A program made the position numbers and the translations under genes. From UBA5266 sp002411545 (GTDB lineage: Bacteria > Bacteroidota > Bacteroidia > Bacteroidales > WCHB1-69), in NCBI GenBank assembly GCA_028693085.1, contig JAQUWC010000029.1:1-21207 (forward strand): a DNA stretch of 21,207 bases, in the 5' to 3' direction. The first letter of the stretch is position 1, and every line of letters begins with the position of its first letter. The notes under the pieces were generated by a model. That model was not told the origin of the DNA. It saw only the letters and a list, made by a program, of their open reading frames with translations, and made no database searches. This document shows, in pieces, positions 7,900 through 15,564 of this stretch.

Positions 7900-9318
7900 A
7901 TGAACAGATCAAGAAAACTAATCAATGCGTACTTTTATGTCGCTGTAATTCTAATTGGATGTTTAATAACATCATGTGAAAAAGAAATAATGTCGGATTT
8001 AAAAAACGACATTAAACTACAAAAATCATCCCTCTTATCGGATATCCCTATGGCAACAGAAGCAGAACTTTCGGTTTTTGAAGATGACAATTATATTGTT
8101 AATTATAAAGTTGCGAGATATTATGCTTATTGGGAAATCGAAAATGCTTTATCAACTCCTTTAAATGTTATGGTTGGGAACTACACTTTAACCGAACGAC
8201 CTGTTATTATTTATGATTATGATAGTAGGCCAAAGTATTATGAATTCGGCATTATTCAAAATGGTTCAGTGGTAGCAACTATAACAACTATTGCCAAAAA
8301 AGAATCATCAAATATGATTCATTATATGTTTGACGAACCTTTGGATTATACGTATTATGAAGGTGAGTTGAAATTTTTTATCGGAAATTATCCCGATGTT
8401 TTTTATGGAATACCATCTAATCCTGGAGACAATCCTATTTATTTATTGTCCGAAGATGGTGAAACTTCAATAACAACCATACCTTCATGTAATATGTATG
8501 AAAATTACCAAGAATTAATAAATTCTATGAATGATGAGGATTTAGAAGATCATTCGAATGTAATTGCCGAGATGCAGGCCGAGATTAACGAGTTCAACAT
8601 TGAATTGGATCAATTTTGGGCAAATGCTGATGCTAATAAAAATATAATTATTAATATGTCGGATTCCGAAATAATAGTCGATGTTACTGATAAAATATTG
8701 AAAGCATCTTCCAGTACATGGCGTGAGTATATAATTCCTTATTATAATAATGGTATGAAATATACGAGATGGACAGGTTGGTGTGGTCCGAGTGCTGTTG
8801 CTTGGGCATATCGCGGTTTCTATACTAATTATAGAAAAACCTCATCTAATTATATTCCCGTTTATCCGGATAATAGTCAAGGAACATATACTAAATATAA
8901 TTATAGAGCATGGCATAGTTCTCAAGGTAGCGTTTCGGATGCAGATCATGCTTTGTATGCAAATATATTATCCTATTGTGTGAAAACAGGAAACTCATAC
9001 CCCATGTATCAAGGAGGAATGAATAAAGCAGTTAAAGATATAACGGATAATCTATACGGGGTAAATTTATGCTCTTCTCCTCATGATAGAATTAGAATTA
9101 ATAATTGGCCTATTTTCTGTATGATAGGTTATAGTTGGTCTTTTCATTATCTGGTCGGTTTCGGGTCGGGATATGAATTGAAGAAAAATGGGAAAATCAA
9201 AAACAAATTTTTATTGGTTACCGACAATGGTGCTGCAACTTGCAGGCATAACTATTCTCCATATTGGAGAAGTCAAAGTAAAGATCCCGGTATAAGATAT
9301 AAATGGCATACACTTTAA
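7900..9318 (+). CDS. Lipoprotein with papain-like cysteine peptidase core
   Basis: The 472-residue protein has a lipoprotein signal (residues 1-26, lipobox ITSC with Cys26), so it should be anchored in the envelope. Residues 27-270 are a poorly conserved, possibly prodomain-like region. The C-terminal part carries WTGWCGPSAVAWAYRGF with a candidate nucleophile at Cys295, SWSFHYLVGFGSGYE with candidate His416, and FLLVTDNG with candidate Asp442/Asn443. This order and spacing fit a papain-fold (C10/C39-like) cysteine peptidase, but I cannot assign a specific family or prove activity. The sequence is visibly more AT-rich than prmA or dapA. The gene ends 23 nt before the next lipoprotein gene, and both appear to share the terminator at 9894. 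The palindrome at 7716 may regulate it. Start chosen for the complete signal peptide. Confidence 0.65.
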   Translation: MNRSRKLINAYFYVAVILIGCLITSCEKEIMSDLKNDIKLQKSSLLSDIPMATEAELSVFEDDNYIVNYKVARYYAYWEIENALSTPLNVMVGNYTLTERPVIIYDYDSRPKYYEFGIIQNGSVVATITTIAKKESSNMIHYMFDEPLDYTYYEGELKFFIGNYPDVFYGIPSNPGDNPIYLLSEDGETSITTIPSCNMYENYQELINSMNDEDLEDHSNVIAEMQAEINEFNIELDQFWANADANKNIIINMSDSEIIVDVTDKILKASSSTWREYIIPYYNNGMKYTRWTGWCGPSAVAWAYRGFYTNYRKTSSNYIPVYPDNSQGTYTKYNYRAWHSSQGSVSDADHALYANILSYCVKTGNSYPMYQGGMNKAVKDITDNLYGVNLCSSPHDRIRINNWPIFCMIGYSWSFHYLVGFGSGYELKKNGKIKNKFLLVTDNGAATCRHNYSPYWRSQSKDPGIRYKWHTL

Positions 9319-9341
9319 CTTAATAATAAAAACATTTAAAT

Positions 9342-9818
9342 ATGAAACACATAATAATTAAAAATGCGCTTATAGCAAGCTTCATCTTCTTTTTCTCATC
9401 ATGTTGTGAAACGGTTCCTATCCCATATTGTTTAATCGTAAATACAGATAAAAATACTCATTACGAAGTTATTTATGATATAAACAATAAAGATAAAAAT
9501 AAAAAGAATTCATGTTCAGGATTTTATTCCAACCGTTCTATTGATTACGGTGTAAATTTATGTCATGGTGATTTCACTCCTAAAATTCAAATTGTTAGAA
9601 AATCGGGAGATGGATTGATTCAAGTTTTTGCTTCAAAATATGATGTTATCCAAATAAACGGAGACACTATTTCTCCTTTTGATGCCAATTGCAATGTATC
9701 AATCGATAGTATTTTCTCTTATCTTAAATCGGTAAATCACAAATGTTATATGGAGTTAACACCGTCGCAGTCAAGCAAAACCATTGTGTTGGAAGAACAA
9801 CCAAATCGTATCCTATAA
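9342..9818 (+). CDS. Small Cys-rich lipoprotein, function unknown
   Basis: This 158-residue product has a lipoprotein signal (hydrophobic 9-18, FFFSSC lipobox, Cys21 as the acylated residue with Cys22 next to it). The mature part has five further cysteines (PYC, NSC, NLC, ANC, HKC), which suggests disulfides in an exported protein. No family is recognised. It lies 23 nt after the peptidase-like lipoprotein on the same strand, with no promoter between, so the two are probably cotranscribed. By analogy with C10 peptidases, which often sit beside small inhibitor genes, it could be a partner or inhibitor. That is inference from position only; no inhibitor motif is visible. The base composition is as AT-rich as that of its neighbour. 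Confidence 0.7.
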   Translation: MKHIIIKNALIASFIFFFSSCCETVPIPYCLIVNTDKNTHYEVIYDINNKDKNKKNSCSGFYSNRSIDYGVNLCHGDFTPKIQIVRKSGDGLIQVFASKYDVIQINGDTISPFDANCNVSIDSIFSYLKSVNHKCYMELTPSQSSKTIVLEEQPNRIL

Positions 9819-9893
9819 GAAAGGGATAGTTATAAGACAAATAATACCATTACGGTAACCTAACTTCATATTAATTTATTCCAAATTTACTAT

Positions 9894-9940
9894 AAACATA
9901 GCATTAATTCGTTAAGTAATATATGCTATGTTTTTATTTT
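9894..9940 (+). terminator. Terminator of the peptidase-like/lipoprotein pair
   Basis: A perfect 11-bp stem (AAACATAGCAT 9894-9904 with ATGCTATGTTT 9923-9933) encloses an 18-nt loop. The stem's final T's run into TTATTTTT, so a T-rich tail follows. It is 76 nt after the stop at 9818. The large loop lowers confidence slightly. Confidence 0.65.
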
Positions 9941-10027
9941 TCACCTCTTTATTAATTAATTTGAATTTGTTATTTAACACCTTTATTAAATTCTCTTGAA
10001 TTCCCTTTTTCATTACGCATAATTTCG

Positions 10028-10035
10028 TATTTTTG
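10028..10035 (+). promoter_or_regulatory. -7 promoter element for the C69 dipeptidase-dapA-holA operon
   Basis: TATTTTTG matches TAnnTTTG, 41 nt before the ATG at 10077. The leader ends in AAAAAGAGAAAAGAG, which could serve as a purine-rich ribosome site. No clear -33 TTG is seen 19-21 nt upstream. Confidence 0.5.
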
Positions 10036-10076
10036 CATTTCGTTTCAATAGAATTAATACTAAAAAGAGAAAAGAG

Positions 10077-11666
10077 ATGACAAAAAAAATGCCGGTTTTC
10101 TGTGTTGCTATCATGCTATCCATATCTTATTTATATGCACAAGAAGACTATCCGACAGATGTTCCGAATGAATGTACAAGCATCACCATGGGTAAAAAAG
10201 CCACCGACGACGGTTCGGTGCGTACTTCCCATACCGACGATAGCCACCGTACCCGTTCCAATATTTTTGTTACACCCGCTAAAAATCATCCTGCCGGAGC
10301 TACGGTTACCATGTATAAACGTTTGTGGGATAATTCCGGTCCTATGCCGAGTTATCGCAATGATTCCATCGGTTTCATTCCTCAAATTCCTCATACCTAC
10401 GCCTATTTGAATACGGCTTATCCTTGTTTGAACGAAAAGCAACTGGCTATCGGCGAATCTACCTTCGGAGGTAGAAGCAGTTTACAATCCGATTTGGGTT
10501 TAATTGATTGTCAACGGCTGTGTACCTTAATGCTGGAACGTTGTTCTACGGCACGGCAAGCTATTCATGTGGCAGGCGAATTATTGAAAACCTATGGATG
10601 GATAGATGCCGGGGAATGTTTAACCATAGCCGACAAGCAGGAAGTGTGGCATTTGGAAATCTTAGGATCGGGTAAAGGAAACAAAGGAGCCGTATGGGCG
10701 GCCCAACGCGTGCCCGACGAACATATTTCAGTGAATGCAAACGCAAGTACCATCAAAGAAATTGATACGGCAAACAAAGATTATTTTATGTATTCCTACA
10801 ATGTGTTTTCTTTGGCTCTCGACAGCGGATGGTGGGATGGTAAAGAGCTTTTTCGTTTTTGCTATGCTTATGCCCCTGCAAGCCGCGCTTTATTGGCTGC
10901 ACGACGGCGCGAATGGCGGGTGTTCGACCTCCTCGCTCCTTCCTTGAAATTAGACCCTAATATGGAGAATTATCCCTTTTCCGTAAAACCTGATACCTTG
11001 GTTTCACTCGAAAGGATGATGAACGTTTTCAAAGATTATTACGAAGGAACGGAATATGATTTACGGAAAAACATTACCGTTAAAGGTGATAGCGGCAAAA
11101 TGGTGATATCGCCCCTTGCCAATCCTTTTATGTCGGTGGATGAACTGAGGTTGCATAAAGTAAACGGCGGATGGCATCATTTGGGCGAACGCAATATTGC
11201 CGTCAGGTTTACGATGTACGGAACCGTCATACAATGTCGCGATTGGCTTCCCGACGAAGTAGGTGGTGTGGTGTGGTTTGCCTTAGATAATGTGGCTTCG
11301 TCAGTTTATGTACCTATTTATTGCAGCGTTACCGATTTGCCTTCGACTTATAAAACCGACGGACGTAAAACCGGTTTCAGTCGCGATGCCGCTTGGTGGG
11401 CTTTTAATCGTTTGGGAACTTTGTCGGCACAGAGATGGGGAACTTTCCGTAAAGAGCTGGATAAAACATGGATACCTTTTCAAAAAAAGCTATTGGAAAA
11501 TCAAGCAACAATCGAAAAACAAGCTTTAGATATTTATAACCCTAAAAAAACTGCTAAAACTATCAAGTTGTTAACAGATTATAGCATGGAATGGTGCAAT
11601 AAAGCCGTTGATGCCGCTTGGGATTTAGGAGATTATATTTGGACTACATATGACGGATATTGGTAA
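10077..11666 (+). CDS. C69 family dipeptidase (PepD/U34 type)
   Basis: The 529-residue protein has a Sec signal peptide (about 1-21, LYA-QE), so it acts in the periplasm or beyond. It then shows the Ntn-hydrolase fold of peptidase family C69. The presumed nucleophile is Cys33 in NECTSITMGKKATDDGSV; in the family this Cys becomes the N-terminus after propeptide removal, here about 11 residues after the signal peptide. Other family blocks are TSHTDDSHRTRSNIF, NEKQLAIGESTFGGR, YGWIDAGECLTIADKQEVWHLEI and GKGNKGAVWAAQRVPDEHISVNANAS. It probably cleaves dipeptides, feeding amino acid uptake. A DUF or transporter context is absent. Twenty bases separate it from dapA, so it likely leads the operon with dapA and holA. 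Confidence 0.92.
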   Translation: MTKKMPVFCVAIMLSISYLYAQEDYPTDVPNECTSITMGKKATDDGSVRTSHTDDSHRTRSNIFVTPAKNHPAGATVTMYKRLWDNSGPMPSYRNDSIGFIPQIPHTYAYLNTAYPCLNEKQLAIGESTFGGRSSLQSDLGLIDCQRLCTLMLERCSTARQAIHVAGELLKTYGWIDAGECLTIADKQEVWHLEILGSGKGNKGAVWAAQRVPDEHISVNANASTIKEIDTANKDYFMYSYNVFSLALDSGWWDGKELFRFCYAYAPASRALLAARRREWRVFDLLAPSLKLDPNMENYPFSVKPDTLVSLERMMNVFKDYYEGTEYDLRKNITVKGDSGKMVISPLANPFMSVDELRLHKVNGGWHHLGERNIAVRFTMYGTVIQCRDWLPDEVGGVVWFALDNVASSVYVPIYCSVTDLPSTYKTDGRKTGFSRDAAWWAFNRLGTLSAQRWGTFRKELDKTWIPFQKKLLENQATIEKQALDIYNPKKTAKTIKLLTDYSMEWCNKAVDAAWDLGDYIWTTYDGYW

Positions 11667-11686
11667 TAATAATGTATAGATAACAT

Positions 11687-12568
11687 ATGAAACTTAAACT
11701 AAAAGGTGCAGGAGTAGCTTTAATAACTCCTTTTAAAAAAGACTTCTCTATCGATTTTGAAGCCATTGAACGATTGGTGGAATACCAAATACAAGAAGGA
11801 ACAGATTACATTGTTGCTTTGGGAACAACAGCCGAAACGCCTACTTTGTCGTTCACCGAACGTAAAGAAATACTAAGGACTGTTGTGCAAACGGTAAAAG
11901 GAAGAATACCTGTGGTTGTGGGTATTGGAAGCAATAATACTATGGAGGTTATTGAACAAATTTATTTATACGATTTAAAAAAAGTGGATGCTGTTTTATC
12001 GGTAGCACCTTATTATAATCGACCCCAACAAGAAGGGATATTTCAACATTATAAAGCCATTGCAAAAGCATCGCCTCTTCCAATAATTCTCTATAATGTA
12101 GCATCGCGTACTGCCGTTAACATCGAAGCCGAAACCACGCTGCGCATAGCCAAAGAAATACCGAAGGTAATTGGCATTAAAGAAGCTTCGGGAAATTTCT
12201 CCCAAATCATGCATATCATGGAACACAAATCCTCCGATTTTTTGGTCATTTCGGGTGACGATATCATTACCTTGCCATTAATGGCTTGTGGTTTGGACGG
12301 TTTGATTTCAGTGGTTGCCAATGCTTATCCTAAATGTATCGTACAAATGATACAAAGTGCTTTAGATGGAGATTATCAGACTGCTCGTGCTTTACATTAT
12401 CGCTTGTTGCCTGTGATGGAATTTTGTTTTAAGGAAGGGAGTCCTTCGGGAGTAAAAGCCTTTGTGGAAAGTCAAGGTAGAGCGGAACATTATGTACGTT
12501 TACCTTTGGTTGATGTGAGCGAAAGTTTAAAACATGAGATTAATAGAGTAGTTAATTCCATGAAATAA
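11687..12568 (+). CDS. dapA: 4-hydroxy-tetrahydrodipicolinate synthase
   Basis: This enzyme condenses pyruvate with aspartate semialdehyde, the first committed step to diaminopimelate and lysine, in the cytosol. The 293-residue length is typical. The catalytic residues of the TIM barrel are all visible: the Schiff-base lysine Lys165 in GIKEASG, the triad Thr48 (in GTTAE), Tyr110 (in PYYNRP) and Tyr136 (in LYNVASR), and the carboxylate-binding Arg141. DapA-specific GTTAETPTLS separates it from N-acetylneuraminate lyase relatives. The start lies 20 nt after the dipeptidase stop. The stop codon overlaps the holA start by one base in TAATG, so the two genes are translationally coupled. Confidence 0.96.
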   Translation: MKLKLKGAGVALITPFKKDFSIDFEAIERLVEYQIQEGTDYIVALGTTAETPTLSFTERKEILRTVVQTVKGRIPVVVGIGSNNTMEVIEQIYLYDLKKVDAVLSVAPYYNRPQQEGIFQHYKAIAKASPLPIILYNVASRTAVNIEAETTLRIAKEIPKVIGIKEASGNFSQIMHIMEHKSSDFLVISGDDIITLPLMACGLDGLISVVANAYPKCIVQMIQSALDGDYQTARALHYRLLPVMEFCFKEGSPSGVKAFVESQGRAEHYVRLPLVDVSESLKHEINRVVNSMK

Positions 12569-13578
12569 TGACATATCAAGATCTTATTCAATCGTTTAAA
12601 AAGAAAATATATTTGCCTGTTTATTTATTAATGGGTGAAAATGATTACTATATCGATAAGGTTAGTAATTACATACAAGATAATTTCTTTGATGATGAAG
12701 GAGTGAAGGATTTCAATTTAGAAATTTTATATGGGAAAGATACGACTGTAAACGAAATAGTATCGTTGGCTAAGCAATTTCCAATGATGTCCGATTATCG
12801 TGTCTTGATTGTAAAAGAAGCGCAAAATTTGGAACGAAGTATAGCTGATTTACTTCTATATGTCCAAAACCCACAAAAACAAACTATTTTGGTGTTATGC
12901 TATAAGTATAAAAACCTGGATAAACGGTTAAGCTTATTCAAAGCTATTGATAAAATGGGCGGGGTGTTTGAAAGCCCTAAAGTCTACGACAACCAAGTAC
13001 CTAAATATGTGAAAGAAATCGTAGCTGAAAACAAATTTATCATATCCGATTATACAGCTCAATTAATCGCTATCCACATCGGAACCGATTTGTCGAGAAT
13101 AGAAAATGAAATTATCAAATTAAAAAATATCATAAAAGAAGGTGAGGAAATAAGTCCGAAATTAGTGGAAGAATACATAGGTATTAGCAGGGAATTCAAT
13201 GAGTTTGAATTGATTAATGCCATTTGGGCGCGCGATGCTTCCAAAGCTTTTCAAATTATTCAGTATTTTGAATCGAATCCTAAAAATTATCCCAATGCAA
13301 AAACACTACCTCTTATTTATAATGGATTTATAAAATTGATGCAGTATCACTTTGCCAAAGAGAAACGCAATCTTAAAACTTATAATATTTTCAATGCCGA
13401 AGCGGAAAAAGCTTTCCGCAGTGCCGTTCAATTCTATACTCTCGACATATTAAAAGCTATTATCCATCTTTTAAAGATGTATGATTTGAAATCCAAAGGA
13501 CACGAAGGGTGTGATATAGACGACCATGAATTGTTAAAAGAGCTGACCATTAAAATTATAACTTGTAATTTTTCGTAA
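12568..13578 (+). CDS. holA: DNA polymerase III delta subunit (clamp loader)
   Basis: HolA opens the beta clamp within the DNA polymerase III clamp loader. The 336-residue size is typical. The opening YLPVYLLMGENDYYIDKVSNYI, a degenerate AAA+ core (VLIVKEAQNLER), the middle segment VPKYVKEIVAENKF...ISDYTAQLIAIHIGTDLSRIENEIIKL, and the helical collar domain after about residue 220 all match HolA. As in the family, no working Walker A motif is seen. Its start shares the A of TAATG with the dapA stop. Next to dapA the delta subunit is out of its usual pathway context, so the linkage is likely just operon packing. Confidence 0.93.
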   Translation: MTYQDLIQSFKKKIYLPVYLLMGENDYYIDKVSNYIQDNFFDDEGVKDFNLEILYGKDTTVNEIVSLAKQFPMMSDYRVLIVKEAQNLERSIADLLLYVQNPQKQTILVLCYKYKNLDKRLSLFKAIDKMGGVFESPKVYDNQVPKYVKEIVAENKFIISDYTAQLIAIHIGTDLSRIENEIIKLKNIIKEGEEISPKLVEEYIGISREFNEFELINAIWARDASKAFQIIQYFESNPKNYPNAKTLPLIYNGFIKLMQYHFAKEKRNLKTYNIFNAEAEKAFRSAVQFYTLDILKAIIHLLKMYDLKSKGHEGCDIDDHELLKELTIKIITCNFS

Positions 13579-13657
13579 TGAGTTAAAGTTTGTTAAATAA
13601 AGAATTTTTTATGTAGAATATTGCATTGCCAAAAGGAGTTCTAAAAAATGATTTGTC

Positions 13658-14896
13658 ATGTTGTTAATTAAGAATATAAAAGAGTTAGTCCAGGTAGAAG
13701 AAAAGCCCGTTTCCTATAGGGCAGGTGATAAAATGCAAGAAATGCATACTTTAAAAGATGCCTGGTTGTTGATAGAGAAGGATAAAATAAAAGATTTCGG
13801 ACTTATGAAGGGAATAAGTCAGGAAGCTCAAAAAGCAAAGAAGTGTATCGATGCTGAAGGAAAAATGGTGTTCCCCTGTTTTTGCGATTCCCATACGCAT
13901 ATAGTATATGCCGGTAGTCGTGAGATAGAATATAATGATAAAATAAAAGGATTATCCTATGAAGAAATAGCCAAACGCGGTGGAGGTATTTTAAATTCTG
14001 CCAAACGCTTACATCAAGCGAGTGAAGATGAACTTTTCGATGCGGCTTGGGAACGTTTGGAAGAGGTAAAAGCCTATGGTACAGGTGCCGTTGAAATAAA
14101 AAGCGGCTACGGACTCACCACCGAGGATGAATTGAAAATGTTGCGTGTTATCCGTCGCTTGAAAGAAAAATCGCCTTTAACCATAAAAGCCACTTTTTTA
14201 GGTGCTCATGCCGTTTCTGCCGAATATAAAGGACGACAAGATGATTATGTGGATTTAATCATTAACGAAATGATTCCCATGGTGGCAGCCGAAGATCTGG
14301 CCGACTTTATCGATGTGTTTTGCGATAAAGGCTTCTTTACGGTTGAAGAAACGGATCGTATGCTGATGGCAGGTATCAAATATGGATTGCAGCCTAAAAT
14401 TCATGCCAACGAATTGGATTATTCCGGTGGTATTCAAGTGGGAGTGAAATACAGTGCCTTGTCGGTCGATCATTTGGAGTTTACCGGTGATGAAGAAATT
14501 GCTTCTTTGCTCCATTCCGAAACCATGCCTACCGTATTACCCGGTGCTGCTTTCTTTCTCGGGATGATACATGCTCCGGTGCGGAAAATGATTAATGCCG
14601 GTTTACCTGTTGCCATGGCCAGCGATTTCAACCCGGGTTCTTCTCCTTCGGGAAATATGCAATTGATTCTTTCGATGGCGTGTATAAATTATCGTATGTT
14701 GCCTGAAGAAGCTATTAATGCTACCACCCTCAATACCGCATATGCACTGGCTTGCAGCGATACGCTGGGGACTATTGCTAGAGGTAAAATTGCCAATGTA
14801 TTTATTACTAAGAAAATTCCTTCCTATCAATACATGCCTTATGCTTACGGCAGTAATAAGGTGGAACAAGTTATCTTAAATGGAAAACTACAATAA
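13658..14896 (+). CDS. hutI: Imidazolonepropionase
   Basis: HutI hydrolyses 4-imidazolone-5-propionate to N-formimino-glutamate in histidine degradation. The 412-residue amidohydrolase has the metal ligands of the family: His79 and His81 (DSHTHIVYAGSR), His249 (KIHANELDYSGG) and Asp323 (ASDFNPGSSPSGN). It also has the substrate-contacting His184 in GAHAVSAEYKG and the VEIKSGYGL block. The ATG at 13658 gives the expected beta-strand start; an earlier ATG at 13648 is out of frame. There is a 79-nt gap from holA, with a TTTG at 13589 and an ATATTG at 13618, a weak promoter at best. No other hut gene is in the window. The 3' end overlaps folK by 17 nt. Confidence 0.95.
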   Translation: MLLIKNIKELVQVEEKPVSYRAGDKMQEMHTLKDAWLLIEKDKIKDFGLMKGISQEAQKAKKCIDAEGKMVFPCFCDSHTHIVYAGSREIEYNDKIKGLSYEEIAKRGGGILNSAKRLHQASEDELFDAAWERLEEVKAYGTGAVEIKSGYGLTTEDELKMLRVIRRLKEKSPLTIKATFLGAHAVSAEYKGRQDDYVDLIINEMIPMVAAEDLADFIDVFCDKGFFTVEETDRMLMAGIKYGLQPKIHANELDYSGGIQVGVKYSALSVDHLEFTGDEEIASLLHSETMPTVLPGAAFFLGMIHAPVRKMINAGLPVAMASDFNPGSSPSGNMQLILSMACINYRMLPEEAINATTLNTAYALACSDTLGTIARGKIANVFITKKIPSYQYMPYAYGSNKVEQVILNGKLQ

Positions 14897-15386
14897 AGTA
14901 TATCTGCTTGCCGGTGGCAACCTGCAAAATACTGCCGAAAAGTATCAAAGACTTTTTGCCTTATTGGAAAATCATATTGGAGAGATAATCCTTTCATCCG
15001 GTTTTTATCTTAGCGAAGCATGGGGGTATAAATCAGAATATCCTTTTATTAATCTGGCGATTTGTTTGCATACCAAACTATCGCCCGAAGAAGTCTTACA
15101 AAAAACACAACATATCGAAAGGCTGATGGGTAGAGATATGAAAAGTCAAAAAACCTATGCCGACCGCAGCATGGATATCGACATTATCTTTTATAACGAT
15201 CTTATATGGCAAACCGACTCCTTACAGATTCCGCATCCCCGCATGCAGGAACGACTGTTTGTGTTGTATCCTTTGTGCGAAATAGCATCCGAAATCATAC
15301 ATCCGGTCTTAGGTAAAAGCATTCAACAGCTAAAAGATAGTTGTAAGGATACTTCCGAAGTGAAAAAATTCCGTTTTACGGTTTAA
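14880..15386 (+). CDS. folK: 6-hydroxymethyl-7,8-dihydropterin pyrophosphokinase
   Basis: FolK transfers pyrophosphate from ATP to 6-hydroxymethyl-7,8-dihydropterin in folate synthesis. The 168-residue protein has the standard HPPK layout. The opening strand and loop YLLAGGNLQNT replaces the usual GSNLGD. Next come the pterin-site FYLSEAWGY...PFINLAI, the signature DRSMDIDIIFY with metal-binding Asp99 and Asp101 and nearby Arg96, then PHPRMQERLFVLYPLCEIA. The start overlaps the last 17 bases of hutI in another frame, so the genes are probably cotranscribed and translationally coupled. No other folate gene is nearby. A stem-loop follows at 15420. Confidence 0.93.
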   Translation: MENYNKVYLLAGGNLQNTAEKYQRLFALLENHIGEIILSSGFYLSEAWGYKSEYPFINLAICLHTKLSPEEVLQKTQHIERLMGRDMKSQKTYADRSMDIDIIFYNDLIWQTDSLQIPHPRMQERLFVLYPLCEIASEIIHPVLGKSIQQLKDSCKDTSEVKKFRFTV

Positions 15387-15419
15387 ATAACAGTTGAAAG
15401 TTCACAAAAACAAGTAAAT

Positions 15420-15444
15420 GATAAAAGCATCTTATGTTTTTATC
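15420..15444 (+). terminator. Stem-loop after folK, probable terminator
   Basis: GATAAAAGCAT (15420-15430) pairs with ATGTTTTTATC (15434-15444) across a CTT loop. The 11-bp stem has one G-U wobble. It lies 34 nt after the folK stop. No T-run follows the stem; the only T-rich part is inside the right arm, so termination is likely but not certain. Confidence 0.45.
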
Positions 15445-15467
15445 GGTTCCATATTAGTGTGATAAAA

Positions 15468-15538
15468 ATGAAATTCTTCAATGAAATGAAGAAATTATAA
15501 TGAAATTCTTCAATACATTGAAAAAAATAGTATTTTTG
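15468..15538 (+). promoter_or_regulatory. Promoter with direct and inverted repeats before the ATPase gene
   Basis: A -7 element TATTTTTG (15531-15538) lies 26 nt before the ATG. Upstream, ATGAAATTCTTCAAT occurs twice (15468-15482 and 15500-15514), 32 nt apart, about three helical turns. Between them TGAAGAA (15487-15493) forms an inverted pair with TTCTTCA of the first copy, with a 6-nt loop. The layout looks like an operator set for a dimeric regulator or autoregulation; the binding protein is unknown. Confidence 0.5.
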
Positions 15539-15564
15539 CCGACGAAACACATAATAATTAAGCT

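Noticed and set aside
10102..10777. Several 60-100 codon frames on both strands within the C69 dipeptidase gene
   Set aside because: They are overlapped by a well supported family gene with correct motifs in the main frame, and have no domain of their own.
13579..13657. Promoter before hutI
   Set aside because: TTTG at 13589 and ATATTG near 13618 are near the right spacing, but the -7 element does not match TAnnTTTG well.
14255..14869. Minus-strand frames of 86-88 codons inside hutI
   Set aside because: Antisense shadows of a gene with all metal-binding residues in place.
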